From assembly GCA_047921215.1 (NCBI GenBank), contig JBLRWO010000005.1, positions 88,686 to 152,685 on the forward strand: a stretch of DNA of 64,000 bases, given 5' to 3'. The position numbers and the translations under genes were made by a program. Each line of letters begins with the position of its first letter. Position 1 is the first letter of the stretch. This stretch comes from RECM01 sp047921215. Its GTDB lineage: Bacteria > Bacteroidota > Rhodothermia > Balneolales > Cyclonatronaceae. This document shows, piece by piece, positions 18,658 to 28,498 of the stretch. Below the pieces are notes generated by a model. That model had not been told where the DNA came from, searched no databases, and saw only the letters and a list, made by a program, of their open reading frames with translations.

Positions 18658-19311
18658 ATGGCCAAGAATAAACTGCAGCGTTACGAGGATATCAAATATC
18701 TGAATAACGTGATAGAGATGGACGAGCACAATTTCACAGAACCCGTTGAGATGAGGGGACGGTGGTCGGTGGAGTTCGGTAATGATAACCCGATAGTTCT
18801 GGAACTGGCCTGCGGAAAAGGAGAATATACCCGTGAGCTTGCCAAACGGAATCCGAACCGGAACTACATCGGGATTGACCGTAAAGGCGACCGGATATGG
18901 AAAGGGGCGGTTGCGTCGCTCGAAAATGAACTCGATAACGTTCGGTTTCTTCGTATTCATATCGACCACATAACCGGGTATTTTGCTCCGTCCGAAGTAG
19001 ATGAAATCTGGATTACATTTCCCGATCCACAGCTGAAAAAAGACCGTAAACGGCTTACATCGCCCATGTTTATAGACCGTTACAGGCGGATCATGAAACC
19101 CGGCGGAATCATTCATCTGAAAACGGACAGCCTTGTGCTCTATGAATACACATCTGAAATTATCAGGGAGCTGAACCTGGAGATTATTCGGGTAATACCG
19201 GATGTGTACCGGCTTAATGAACTGCCCGATGACCTTGATATCCGTACCTGGTATGAAAACCATCATTTAAAAACGGGCCGGACGATCAGGTACATCAGTT
19301 TCGCGGTTTGA
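18658..19311 (+). CDS. trmB: tRNA (guanine-46-N7)-methyltransferase
   Basis: TrmB methylates N7 of G46 in the tRNA variable loop using S-adenosylmethionine. The 217-residue protein carries the SAM-binding block LELACGKGEYTRELA, the family's YIGIDRKGDRIWKGA, the characteristic WITFPDPQLKKDRKRL and IIHLKTDSLVLYEY. The ATG at 18658 gives the conserved MAKNKLQRYEDI start; an ATG 36 bp upstream adds only unrelated residues. Confidence 0.95.
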   Translation: MAKNKLQRYEDIKYLNNVIEMDEHNFTEPVEMRGRWSVEFGNDNPIVLELACGKGEYTRELAKRNPNRNYIGIDRKGDRIWKGAVASLENELDNVRFLRIHIDHITGYFAPSEVDEIWITFPDPQLKKDRKRLTSPMFIDRYRRIMKPGGIIHLKTDSLVLYEYTSEIIRELNLEIIRVIPDVYRLNELPDDLDIRTWYENHHLKTGRTIRYISFAV

Positions 19312-19328
19312 CAGGATGCGTTTTAAGG

Positions 19329-19689
19329 TTATAATGCGCTTTCAAGCAGTTGATCCAGGTATACATCTTCATTGAAAGCGATCGATTTCCATTCGGGTAC
19401 GAGTCGGTCAAGCATAACGGCCTGTAGCATTCCCCCGTAATAGGAACGGCTTTAGCCCTGGCGTATGGCCGTTCTTCAGACTTTATCTATCTGTTGCCGG
19501 TAATACCTATCGCCATTAATATCATGGTTTTGTACCAGTAACCAGGAAGTGCATCCTAATTCGCCTGGTGGTATTCTTATCCATCGATCTGGCAGGTCGG
19601 GATAGCCTGCCATGAAGGAATACGATTCATTATAAACGATTACAGGAACAGTCATCCGGGCCACACTTTGTTGCCGGTTCTACGATGCA
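19329..19689 (-). pseudogene. Probable gene remnant with in-frame stops, family unknown
   Basis: On the minus strand the frame read from 19664 (GTG) ends at a TGA (19476-19478), but the same frame continues with protein-like sequence for another 49 codons to a TAA at 19329-19331, interrupted by one more stop (TAA just before SRSYYGGMLQAV). The C-terminal piece YYGGMLQAVMLDRLVPEWKS with FNEDVYLDQLLESAL strongly resembles real coding sequence. The N-terminal piece is less convincing, so only about the last 40 codons are well supported. No family was recognised. Confidence 0.45.
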
Positions 19690-19934
19690 AACGACGCATT
19701 TTAATAATGTGTGCTTTTTTATCTGCCGGTAAAAATTCGGTGATTTTAACACTCTGAAATAGTATTCGATGTGTAACATACCGGTGTTAATATTTTTTTT
19801 TCATAGTCTTTGCTGCGGTTTTCCATACACTTATGTAATAGCATGGCAGATAATTTTTTCGGGCAAAATTCCATATTATTTTTATTAACATACAGAGTGT
19901 AAATAAGTAAAATATTTATCTAAGGAACTGAATC

Positions 19935-21230
19935 ATGAATAACACAGAATTGAGAATAGATGATAAAACTATTCAGCTGCCTGTTATTACCGGCAGCGAA
20001 AACAAAAAAGCGTTTGATATCAGCCGGTTGAGGGCGGAAACCGGTTTTGTTACGATGGATTATGGACTGAAAAATACAGCAGTAACCCGGAGTAATATCA
20101 CATTTTTGAACGGTGAGGAAGGTATACTCAGATATCGTGGCTACCCTATTGAGCAGCTTGCTGAAAAAGCCTCATTTCTTGAGGTTGCCTATCTGCTCAT
20201 CTATGGTGAACTCCCCACCCAGGATGAATTGAGTGCGTTCACAACCGGGGTTACGAATCATACCCTCATTCATGAGGATATGAAGAAGTTTTTCGAGGGA
20301 TATCCTCAGCGTGCCCATCCTATGGGTGTTCTTGCTTCAATGACATGTGCCCTTTCTTCGTTCTATCCCGAATCCCTTGATCCCAAACCGGATAACGATG
20401 ATGTGGACCGTACCATACTCAGGTTGATTGCCAAAACGGCAACCATCGCAGCCTGGTCCTATAAAAACAGTGTCGGGCATCCGGTTATGTATCCGCAGAA
20501 CCGCCTTGATTACAGTGCAAACCTGCTTTACATGATGTTTGCCAAACCTACGGAGCCATATGAAATTAATGAGAAGGTAGTGAGTGCGCTGAACAAACTG
20601 CTGATCCTGCACGCCGATCATGAGCAGAACTGCTCAACATTTACGGTCAGGGTAGTAGGTTCATCTCAGGCAAGCCTGTATGCAGCTGCTTCAGCAGGTA
20701 TTATGGCCCTGTGGGGACCGCTGCACGGAGGAGCCAATCAGGCTGTGGTCGAAATGCTGCAAAACATCTATGATGACGGAGGCGCCAGCCCGGAGAACAT
20801 CAAAAAATGGATTACCCGCTTCAAAGATAAAACGACCGATCAGCGTCTGATGGGTTTTGGCCACCGGGTCTATAAAAATTTTGATCCGCGGGCTACCATC
20901 ATCAAAAAAGCAGCCGACGATGTTCTCGAAGATCTGAACATCAAAGACCCTCTGCTTGATATTGCCAAACAACTTGAGCAGGCAGCGTTAAGCGACGACT
21001 ATTTTGTCTCGAAAAAGCTGTATCCCAATGTTGATTACTATTCAGGTCTGCTGTATCGTGCCATGGGAATACCGACCGATATGTTCACAGTGATGTTTGC
21101 ACTTGGCAGAATGCCCGGATGGATTGCGAACTGGAAGGAAATGGTTGAAGAAAATCAACCGATCACTCGACCAAGACAAATCTACATGGGAGAAACCAGG
21201 CGGGATTATGTACCTGTTGATAAAAGATAA
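19935..21230 (+). CDS. gltA: Citrate synthase
   Basis: Condenses acetyl-CoA with oxaloacetate to start the TCA cycle in the cytoplasm. The 431-residue length and N-terminal beta domain are those of type II (hexameric, NADH-responsive) bacterial enzymes. Catalytic residues are in place: His264 in GPLHGGANQAV, His310 in GFGHRVYKNFDPRA, and Asp367 in YPNVDYYSG. An AAGGA ribosome site sits 8 bp before the ATG, and a strong terminator follows the gene, so it is a single-gene unit. The 245 bp upstream is AT-rich and should hold its promoter. Confidence 0.97.
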   Translation: MNNTELRIDDKTIQLPVITGSENKKAFDISRLRAETGFVTMDYGLKNTAVTRSNITFLNGEEGILRYRGYPIEQLAEKASFLEVAYLLIYGELPTQDELSAFTTGVTNHTLIHEDMKKFFEGYPQRAHPMGVLASMTCALSSFYPESLDPKPDNDDVDRTILRLIAKTATIAAWSYKNSVGHPVMYPQNRLDYSANLLYMMFAKPTEPYEINEKVVSALNKLLILHADHEQNCSTFTVRVVGSSQASLYAAASAGIMALWGPLHGGANQAVVEMLQNIYDDGGASPENIKKWITRFKDKTTDQRLMGFGHRVYKNFDPRATIIKKAADDVLEDLNIKDPLLDIAKQLEQAALSDDYFVSKKLYPNVDYYSGLLYRAMGIPTDMFTVMFALGRMPGWIANWKEMVEENQPITRPRQIYMGETRRDYVPVDKR

Positions 21231-21256
21231 CCAGTCTGGTTGTCAGGTTTAAAAAA

Positions 21257-21297
21257 CAACGGCTGCCGGCACAATACCGGGCAGCCGTTGGCAGTTT
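21257..21297 (+). terminator. Rho-independent terminator of gltA
   Basis: A near-perfect stem CAACGGCTGCC / GGCAGCCGTTG with a short AT loop lies 26 bp after the stop codon; an A run precedes it, so it could also act leftward on the convergent M48 gene transcript. Confidence 0.8.
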
Positions 21298-21423
21298 AAG
21301 TTTTCTGCCGGATTATCCGGTTTAAGAGTAACCCCGCAATGGGCACGTCAAGGCAAACATGGTGTAACGTGATTCTGCAATACCTGTGCTGCTGATTTCA
21401 GTTACCTGTTGATGCCCGGGATG

Positions 21424-22929
21424 TCAATTTGGGATCTTGATTCTCTGTCCACGCTGTATCTGTGTATCGAGTTCTACCTGGTTGATGATCGCCATATCCT
21501 CGGCATCCATGCCCATCGGCAGATTTGCAGGCAGGAATTCGCGGAAGGGTGCGTTCCTGTCGGCCGAAACAACTCGTATTCTGGATGGCTGCATATTGAG
21601 TTTCGCCGGATCGGTAAGGGTGTTGAAGCTTTCCGACTGCAAAATAAAGGCCGGCAGATAACCCTGGTAACTGGCCGCTGTTGTGTAAGAGATTATTCTG
21701 TAAATCCGGCCGTCGTATTCAATACCGTGCAGCACAATTTTCAGCGGATTCCCCTGTTGATCGGCGGCATCGGCCATGGCCCTGTGTGCTGTAAGCCCAT
21801 TAATTCGGATATCGGAACGCTCGGTCATGGTTACCCCCTCACTGTTGAGCACTTTGTCTACGGCCTGCCGGGCTGACGTTGCTTCTGAATCGATGTTAAG
21901 TATCTGTACCCCGTCCTGCGATTCGGTGTAGGTGACCACCTGGCTGGGGTCGTTCTGCAGCTTCCATCCGGCAGGTATGCTGAACCGGAATTTCAGTTCA
22001 GGATGATAGAAAACGTTATTATCGACAAACCCGTTTCTGGGGTTCTCGCCGAGTACTATCCCGTCGATTTTTGAAAGGTATTCGTCGCGGCCATGGTAAT
22101 CCATATCTGTTCCTTTTTCCCGCCACTCCTGAGCCATGTTTTGCACTGAGGCTTCCCTGTCTCCCGGATCGGGGTGTGAGGAGAGATAAAAGGGAAGGCT
22201 GCTGCCGCCTTTGGCACTCACACGCTGAATAACCCTGAAGAAGGCAGAACCGTCTTCGGCGGCGTAACCGGCAAGGGCAGAATATTCAACGCCAAGCTTG
22301 TCCGATTCCCGCTCGGCATCGCGGCTGTAGCTGAGGAAAAGCAGTTGTGCGGCAGTACCGCCCAGTTGCATGATGTTGCCGGCCGGAATACCGAGCGCTT
22401 CCTGGCCTATGATGGCACCCCCGATGAGCAGAAATTGCCCGGCCTGCTGAGTGAGAGCCCGCTGTGAAGCGTGACGTGCGGCCACGTGACCAATTTCATG
22501 CCCCATAACCATGGCCAGTTGTGCTTCGTTGTTCATGTGGGCAATGATTCCCCGGGTGAAATATACGAAACCACCGGGCAGTGCAAATGCATTCACTACA
22601 GGGCTGTCAACAACTCGAAACGTGAATGGCGTTTCACGGAACTGACGGTCTGCATCGGGACGCCTGAGATGGCTTTCGGCAAGAACACGCTCGCCAATCG
22701 CAGTAAGATAGGCTGAGATTTCCGGATCATCGTAGATGCCGTAATATGCTACAACATCCGCGTCGGCCTGCTGTCCGATCTCAACCTCCTGCTGCCAGGA
22801 GTAGGCAAAAGCACGCTTCTGCCCGGTCACCGGATTCTTCTGAATCGATACACAGGAACTGACTCCGAAAGAGAGTAGTATTATGCCTGTGATAAGTCGT
22901 ATGTGCAATGATCTCAAAAAGCTGTTCAT
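21424..22929 (-). CDS. M48-family metalloprotease lipoprotein (BepA/LoiP-like)
   Basis: A 501-residue periplasmic lipoprotein: the leader ends in VSSC (Cys26), and the M48 zinc site HEIGHVAARH is at 144-153 with the third-ligand block SRDAERESDKLGVEYSALAGY downstream. The family degrades or chaperones misfolded outer-membrane proteins. The C-terminal 200 residues are beta-rich, and the last 40 (INQVELDTQIQRGQRIKIP) resemble a half LysM motif, which would tie it to peptidoglycan. It is monocistronic and convergent with gltA. Confidence 0.9.
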   Translation of the reverse strand: MNSFLRSLHIRLITGIILLSFGVSSCVSIQKNPVTGQKRAFAYSWQQEVEIGQQADADVVAYYGIYDDPEISAYLTAIGERVLAESHLRRPDADRQFRETPFTFRVVDSPVVNAFALPGGFVYFTRGIIAHMNNEAQLAMVMGHEIGHVAARHASQRALTQQAGQFLLIGGAIIGQEALGIPAGNIMQLGGTAAQLLFLSYSRDAERESDKLGVEYSALAGYAAEDGSAFFRVIQRVSAKGGSSLPFYLSSHPDPGDREASVQNMAQEWREKGTDMDYHGRDEYLSKIDGIVLGENPRNGFVDNNVFYHPELKFRFSIPAGWKLQNDPSQVVTYTESQDGVQILNIDSEATSARQAVDKVLNSEGVTMTERSDIRINGLTAHRAMADAADQQGNPLKIVLHGIEYDGRIYRIISYTTAASYQGYLPAFILQSESFNTLTDPAKLNMQPSRIRVVSADRNAPFREFLPANLPMGMDAEDMAIINQVELDTQIQRGQRIKIPN

Positions 22930-23070
22930 AGCAGTATTCTTTAATTGACAATTGATGGCCTGTGGAAAAGATGCCTACATATTGATGAATTATGTGTATT
23001 AATATAATAATTGAACTACTGCAAAACGTACATCCTGACGGAACAAAGTGACAGATTTGACAGATTGGCC

Positions 23071-25131
23071 CTAATCGCCTGCCCAGATAACATTAAATCC
23101 TGCCTGAAATGTGCGGCCGGAGGCAGGCTCAAAATACCGGTTATTTGAGGCATTTATAATCACCGAACTGTTGTAACGTTCATCGGTAAAATTACTGACT
23201 TGAACAAAAGGCAGTATCGTAAACCCTTTTCCGGTAAATCCTGTATGCGATATCCTGAAATCTGCAACAGTGTATGCGTCGTTTTTAACGGTATTCAGAC
23301 TGTTCACATAGTAACTGCTTACCCGTTCGGCTTGTAACGCTGGGCGGAAACCGTACAGGGTACCCTCAATCCGGATATTGTAGCGGTGATCCGGGAGTCC
23401 CGGGATGTTGTTATTACGGAGGGATTCACCCTGAAGCTGCTCATCGGCACTCCGGAAACGGTTGCTACTGTACGAATAGGATCCGCTTATCATGGTACTT
23501 CGGTAGGGAGTGATTCCCGCGAAGATCTCAAAACCCCGGTGCAGACTTCGTCCCTGGTTCCGGAAAAAATCACGATCACCGCCCTCCTCGGTTCTGAATG
23601 GAAGAATGCGGTCGCGTACACTCATCGAGTAAACCGCCATTTCATAACGCAGCAGGTTTCCTCCGATCTCTCCGCGTACCCCTGTTTCAATGTTGACTGT
23701 TCGCTCGGGTTCAATGTCCTGGTTGAAACCACCCGTCATATCCGGACGGTTAACCAGTTCTGTTGTTGTAGGTGTTTCATACGAGGTACCTGTATTCAGA
23801 AACAGAACAGTCCTGCCAAAATCAACGGAAAGTCCTGCCGAGGGGCTCCATGCCTGGAACAAGCGGGAACCGGAATTGTCGCCATCGCTCAGAAAGGAAT
23901 CGTTGCTTTCAAACCGGATCCAGTCCCGGCGGATTGCCGTACTTACGGTTACGTTATTAAAAGTGCCGCGTATGGCTGAATAAATTGCCGTATTCAGAAC
24001 GGTCTCTTTCTGGTCGAGACGTAAAGTACCCCGCTCACCGCCGCTGTTGCCCCAGTTCTTCCGGTCGTCAATCTGCCGGGAGAGGTCAATGCCACCGGCA
24101 ACCGAGATAACATCGAAACTGCGCTCGGCTTTCGACCTGAAACCGTAGGCGATCCGGTCAACTTTAATCCAGGCAAATGCCAGCGGATTTTCCAGATCCC
24201 TCATAACACCGTATCCTGTTGTACTGACTTCATATTGTTCGCTCCGGTAGCGGTAGGTAATGCCCAGCTGAGCCTGTTTATTCATCTTGCCGGCGTTCTG
24301 ATTTACATTGAACAGATTCGCGGCACGGGGTTCGGTCGCGGCCTGTTCTTTGGTGAGTGATCCGGGATTATAACTCGTCGGGCTGTTAACCAAACTGGAT
24401 GTGAGGCTCAACACAGACCGGTCATTAACCAGCCAGCGCAGGTTTGTGCCCAACCTGGTTGTAATAAATCGGCTGTGATCACGAAAACCATCCTGGCGAA
24501 GATGGGATCCCCAAAAATGGTAATTAACGCTGCCCGATCGGAACGAAGCCTCTGCATCGGTTTTGTGTAAACCGTCTGATCCGGTCAAACCGCGAACCCT
24601 GATAACAGGTTGGGAGGTATAGCGGTCGGATCTCAGCATGATTACTCCGCCTGACGCATTACCCCACATGCTGGATGAGGGGCCGCGGATGATTTCCATA
24701 CCGCTTACGAAGCCAGGGTCAACCACATTGGTAACCGTCTGCCCGTCGGGCATGGTCAGGGGTACACCATCCATGTACATCTGTATTCCCCTCACCCCGA
24801 AAGCGGCGCGCCAGCCCATGCCACGGATCGATATCCGTTCGCCAAGGGCCGGATTTTCCCGGTTGTTGATCCATACTCCGGGTACATCAAACATGATGCG
24901 GTCGAGTGTAAGGGCAGGTTCAGCACTGGCCTGCTCGGATGTCCGGTTCCGGATACTTACAGCAAAAGGGGCCGTTTTACCGGTTTCAGTGATACGTGCA
25001 GCCTCCACCCGTATTTCGTCGAGCCGTACATGAAGGGTGTCTGTACCAGTCTGTCGGGCCGATAGAGGTGTAGTTACAATGAAAGATAAAATCAGTAGTG
25101 CGACCGATAAAAGCAGAAAGGATTTGTACAT
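23071..25131 (-). CDS. TonB-dependent outer-membrane receptor
   Basis: The 686-residue protein has a signal peptide ending PLSARQ, a plug domain (residues of about 35-160: RLDEIRVEAARI, RISIRGMGWRAAFGVRG, MEIIRGPSSSMWGNASGGVI) and a 22-strand barrel ending in an aromatic-terminated strand (TFQAGFNVIWAGD). These receptors import iron chelates, cobalamin or other large substrates using TonB energy. The plug resembles FecA/FhuA-like siderophore receptors, but no siderophore, Fur box or riboswitch was recognised in the 360-bp upstream region. It is divergent from an OprP-like porin. Confidence 0.92.
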   Translation of the reverse strand: MYKSFLLLSVALLILSFIVTTPLSARQTGTDTLHVRLDEIRVEAARITETGKTAPFAVSIRNRTSEQASAEPALTLDRIMFDVPGVWINNRENPALGERISIRGMGWRAAFGVRGIQMYMDGVPLTMPDGQTVTNVVDPGFVSGMEIIRGPSSSMWGNASGGVIMLRSDRYTSQPVIRVRGLTGSDGLHKTDAEASFRSGSVNYHFWGSHLRQDGFRDHSRFITTRLGTNLRWLVNDRSVLSLTSSLVNSPTSYNPGSLTKEQAATEPRAANLFNVNQNAGKMNKQAQLGITYRYRSEQYEVSTTGYGVMRDLENPLAFAWIKVDRIAYGFRSKAERSFDVISVAGGIDLSRQIDDRKNWGNSGGERGTLRLDQKETVLNTAIYSAIRGTFNNVTVSTAIRRDWIRFESNDSFLSDGDNSGSRLFQAWSPSAGLSVDFGRTVLFLNTGTSYETPTTTELVNRPDMTGGFNQDIEPERTVNIETGVRGEIGGNLLRYEMAVYSMSVRDRILPFRTEEGGDRDFFRNQGRSLHRGFEIFAGITPYRSTMISGSYSYSSNRFRSADEQLQGESLRNNNIPGLPDHRYNIRIEGTLYGFRPALQAERVSSYYVNSLNTVKNDAYTVADFRISHTGFTGKGFTILPFVQVSNFTDERYNSSVIINASNNRYFEPASGRTFQAGFNVIWAGD

Positions 25132-25491
25132 GGGAGTGACGAAGGATTAATTATTAAACGTAAGATACTGAACAGGGAACTCCGGTTTAGTTGTTTAGCC
25201 AATTGGATAACCGCCATTTCTGCCGGCAGATCATAAGCAGGCATATCTGTCAGAAATCGCTCAGCAGTGAGGCCGGCCACAAATGATTCAATTCCACAAA
25301 TAAAACAATATTGGGGAGTGAGTTACATAAGTAAAAATGCATTTGTTTTAGTTAAAAAAATCAGTTGTATCTTTTGCACTAAATTTCAGACTAATAAAAT
25401 TGCAGACTGTTGCTTGAAAAATGAGCAATTGCGGGAAAATCCTGCATTAGTGAGTATAGCGAGCTAAAGTCAACGATTCAGGAATCTGCAG
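25132..25491. promoter_or_regulatory. Divergent intergenic region between TonB receptor and porin genes
   Basis: This 360-bp region should drive both outer-membrane protein genes. A candidate Bacteroidota-type promoter for the porin reads TTTG at 25342-25345 and TATCTTTTG at 25368-25376, close to the TTTG/TAnnTTTG consensus with 22 bp between them; the match is imperfect. The part nearest the TonB receptor (about 25137-25310, minus strand) also has protein-like codon sequence that may be a gene remnant. No riboswitch core was recognised. Confidence 0.3.
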
Positions 25492-26730
25492 ATGATGCAA
25501 AAATTTGTTTTGACCCTGGTTTTACTAGTTCTTGCCTGTACAACCACACTACATGCCCAGACGCTTGATCATGTTACTCGTCAACAGATCGGTGATGATA
25601 TCCGTTTCCCTGCTTTGCCCTACTACAGCTACGGATCAGGTCTGGGCCTCACCACACCCGATAGCACATTCCGTTTGAATATCCGTTTCAGGATGCAGAA
25701 CCGGCTCACATATCTTGATAATGAAGACAGGGATCCGGCCATAGACGCCGTGGTTCGCAGGCTGCGACTCAGATTTGACGGATTCGTGGGCGACCCCAGA
25801 TTTCTCTATGCCATTCAGTTGTCGTTTGCTCCGGGTGATGTTGGTGAACTACATGAAGGCGATAATATTAACATTATCAGGGATGCGGTGGTATTTTACC
25901 AGCCCAATAATACCTGGAATATCGGTTTCGGTCAGACAAAACTTCCGGGCAACCGGCAACGGGTCAATTCTTCCGGGGCACTGCAGCTAACGGACCGAAG
26001 TATCAACAATGCACGTTTTACAATCGACCGTGATTACGGCGTGCATGTGTACTATCTGAAGGAAGACCTGTCCCATCTTTCATGGAATATAAAAACAGCT
26101 GTCAGCTTGGGCGAGGGAAGAAACTGGACTCGCAATCAGGATACAAAGCTAGCCTACACCGGGAAACTGGAGTTTTTCCCGTTCGGATCGTTTAACAGGA
26201 ATGGTACTTTATTTGAGGGGGATCTTTTCCGGGAACAGACACCCAAGCTGATGCTCTCCGCCGTTTATCACTACAATTCGGGTGCCCGGCGCACGCGTGG
26301 CCAGCTCGGAGACCTGCTGTTTGAACAGCGCGATCTCACATCCGTACTGCTGGATGCCATTTTTAAGTACAGGGGATGGGCCATGCAGGCAGCATGGATG
26401 ACCCGGCGGGCCAGCGATCCGGTTACCGCAGATCCTTTAGATCCGGAAAATATCAGGTATGTTTTCGCCGGTGAAGGCCACGACCTGCAGTTCAGTTATC
26501 TCTTTAAGAATAATTATGAGCTTATTGGCCGGTTCTCATCCCAAACTCCGGATAATTCCATACGCGCATACGTCCCGCAGGCAGAACAGTACAGCTTCGG
26601 CGTAACACGCTATGTGTGGGAGCACTCACTCAAGCTCCAGACCGAAGTGACCTGGAATCGTGAGATGCCGGCTGATGGGGATGAGCTCAATGGGTGGTAT
26701 CTCAGGTTTCAGATTGAGATAGGAATTTAG
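25492..26730 (+). CDS. OprO/OprP-like phosphate-type porin
   Basis: The 412-residue protein has a signal peptide (VLLVLACTTTLHAQ) and the regular alternating strands of a porin, with the OprP-family features FRLNIRFRMQNRL, AVVRRLRLRFDGFVGDPRFLYAIQLSF and WNIGFGQTKLPGNRQR near the N-terminus and a strand ending RFQIEIGI at the C-terminus. Homologues are anion-selective trimers; phosphate or pyrophosphate selectivity needs a lysine ladder that cannot be verified here. It is divergent from a TonB receptor. An alternative ATG lies three bases downstream. Confidence 0.85.
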   Translation: MMQKFVLTLVLLVLACTTTLHAQTLDHVTRQQIGDDIRFPALPYYSYGSGLGLTTPDSTFRLNIRFRMQNRLTYLDNEDRDPAIDAVVRRLRLRFDGFVGDPRFLYAIQLSFAPGDVGELHEGDNINIIRDAVVFYQPNNTWNIGFGQTKLPGNRQRVNSSGALQLTDRSINNARFTIDRDYGVHVYYLKEDLSHLSWNIKTAVSLGEGRNWTRNQDTKLAYTGKLEFFPFGSFNRNGTLFEGDLFREQTPKLMLSAVYHYNSGARRTRGQLGDLLFEQRDLTSVLLDAIFKYRGWAMQAAWMTRRASDPVTADPLDPENIRYVFAGEGHDLQFSYLFKNNYELIGRFSSQTPDNSIRAYVPQAEQYSFGVTRYVWEHSLKLQTEVTWNREMPADGDELNGWYLRFQIEIGI

Positions 26731-26831
26731 GCCCCGGCTGAATAACTCAAACAAAACCAGGAATATTTCGTAATGGTGTTGTTGTCTTCTGCTTTATGAC
26801 GTGATATATTCTAATATCAATATCAGAATTT

Positions 26832-28387
26832 TTGAAAAGCATGAATCTGATTGCTGCACTTATCTTCATCGCATTTTCACTTCCCGGTTCAGTTGATGCC
26901 AATTCCATAAACAGTGAGCTTCAGATTCGGTTTGAACGTCACCATTCCCCGGGTGCTCTTGTAGTCTGGGTTAAAGACGGACAGGTAGTAACCAATTCTG
27001 GCTTTGGTTATGCAAATCTGGATGAACAGAGACCGGTAGACCCTGCCAGAACCCTTGTCCGTGTCGGTTCCATCTCCAAACCGTTTACCGGTATTGGTAT
27101 TCTGAACAGTATCGAAGCCGGAGAGCTGGATCTCCGAACCGATATAAATACCTGGTTTGACCCCGATACAGACGCGTTGAAAGACCTGTTGACCGGATAC
27201 TTTGAGAATGGAGGGCAGCTGGAACCTCTGGGTTATAACTACATCCTGGACGCACCGGCCGGCCAGCTGGTTACCACCGGCGACGATATGGCCCGTTTCA
27301 TGCTGCTGATGCTCGAGCCCGGGGGGCTGCAGAATGCAGGTGTGCTTTCAGCCGGAATGACCCAAAGGATGATACAATCCCGGTTTACCCATCATCCGGA
27401 ACTGAACGGAGCGTATGGTTATTTGTGGAGTATTTCTGAGTATGGTGGTCATCAGGTGATCGGGCATTCAGGCGGTTATTTAGGGGTGGCGGCACGGCTC
27501 CTTTTTTCCCGCAGCATAATGCCGCCATCTTCGTGGCAGTAAACACCATGGATTTCGGCTTTATTGGTGAAGCCATTGACTTTTTTACTCAACAGTACCT
27601 GCCTGAACCGGATGAAGCGGACAGTCCGCCAAAAAGACCAGCCTTCGCCGACGGGCACGGCCTGTCAGCATTTACCGGAACCTGGCGCGAAACAAGATAG
27701 AGCAGAAACTATTTTACTAAATTTGGCGTGTTGATGGGCATAATGGGCAGTGAGATGAAAACCGGCAGCATCGGCGACAGCCTGCTCACCATGCCGACCC
27801 ATACCGGCGAAATGAGACGGCTGCGTCGCGTTGGCCCGGTTCTGTTTCAGTCGCTGGATGATGATTACATGCTCGCTTTCAGGGAGCATCGGGGTGAAAT
27901 TACCCATGTATTCACCAGCGGGACCACGGCACTGGAACGACTGCACCCGCTTGAAACACGGATGTTTCACATGGTCCTGATATCTTTCCTGCTAACTCTT
28001 TCTCTCATAATAACCGTGCTTTATCCCGGAATCTGGCTGTACCGGAGAATCAGAGGGGTAAGAACATCGGTTCGAAAAAAAAATCTGTTTGAATGGGGCA
28101 TTGCTGCCTTATACACATTCGGGCTTTTACTGTACGCACCGGTAATGGCGCAGGTGCCGGCCTATGAATTTGCGATTGGATTCGGATACGGGGTGCCGGC
28201 CGGTGTATACATGCTCACGCTTATCCCCTGGGCAGCTCTTCTGCTAACCGTTTTATATCCGGTTCATCTGTTCCGGAGAAAACTGCCGTTTGACCGTGAT
28301 ATGGTACGGGCGGTATTCATCATCGCCGCATCAGTGGTGTTTTTCCTGGCATTGAACTACTGGAACCTGGCAGGGTGGAAGTTCTGA
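26832..28387 (+). pseudogene. Serine hydrolase (class C beta-lactamase-like) with membrane tail, multiply broken
   Basis: The N-terminal frame has the penicillin-binding-fold nucleophile motif SISK and ends near the KTG-equivalent HSGGYLG, but three lesions disable it. First, about 100 residues carrying the YxN motif are missing in frame between INTWFDPDT and the DALKDLLTGYF region. Second, a T6 run at 27502-27507 is one base short, so ARLLF is followed by nonsense; with one more T the frame continues PQHNAAIFVAVNT. Third, an amber TAG stands at 27698-27700 within TWRETR-stop-SRNYFTKFGV. Beyond it, the frame to 28387 is open and has about five membrane helices. An intact relative lies at 38235-40241. 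Confidence 0.8.
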
Positions 28388-28498
28388 GCCGGGTAACGGA
28401 CATTTGCCCATTCAGAATTCATGAACTGAGCCTGATTGTTCGGGGTTTCGGAATCGTGCCGGTACTACTGGTAAAAACAGCTGCAACGGCCAGGAAAA

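Noticed and set aside
25132..25300. Cobalamin riboswitch upstream of the TonB receptor
   Set aside because: The B12-box-like and core sequences were looked for on the minus strand and not found.
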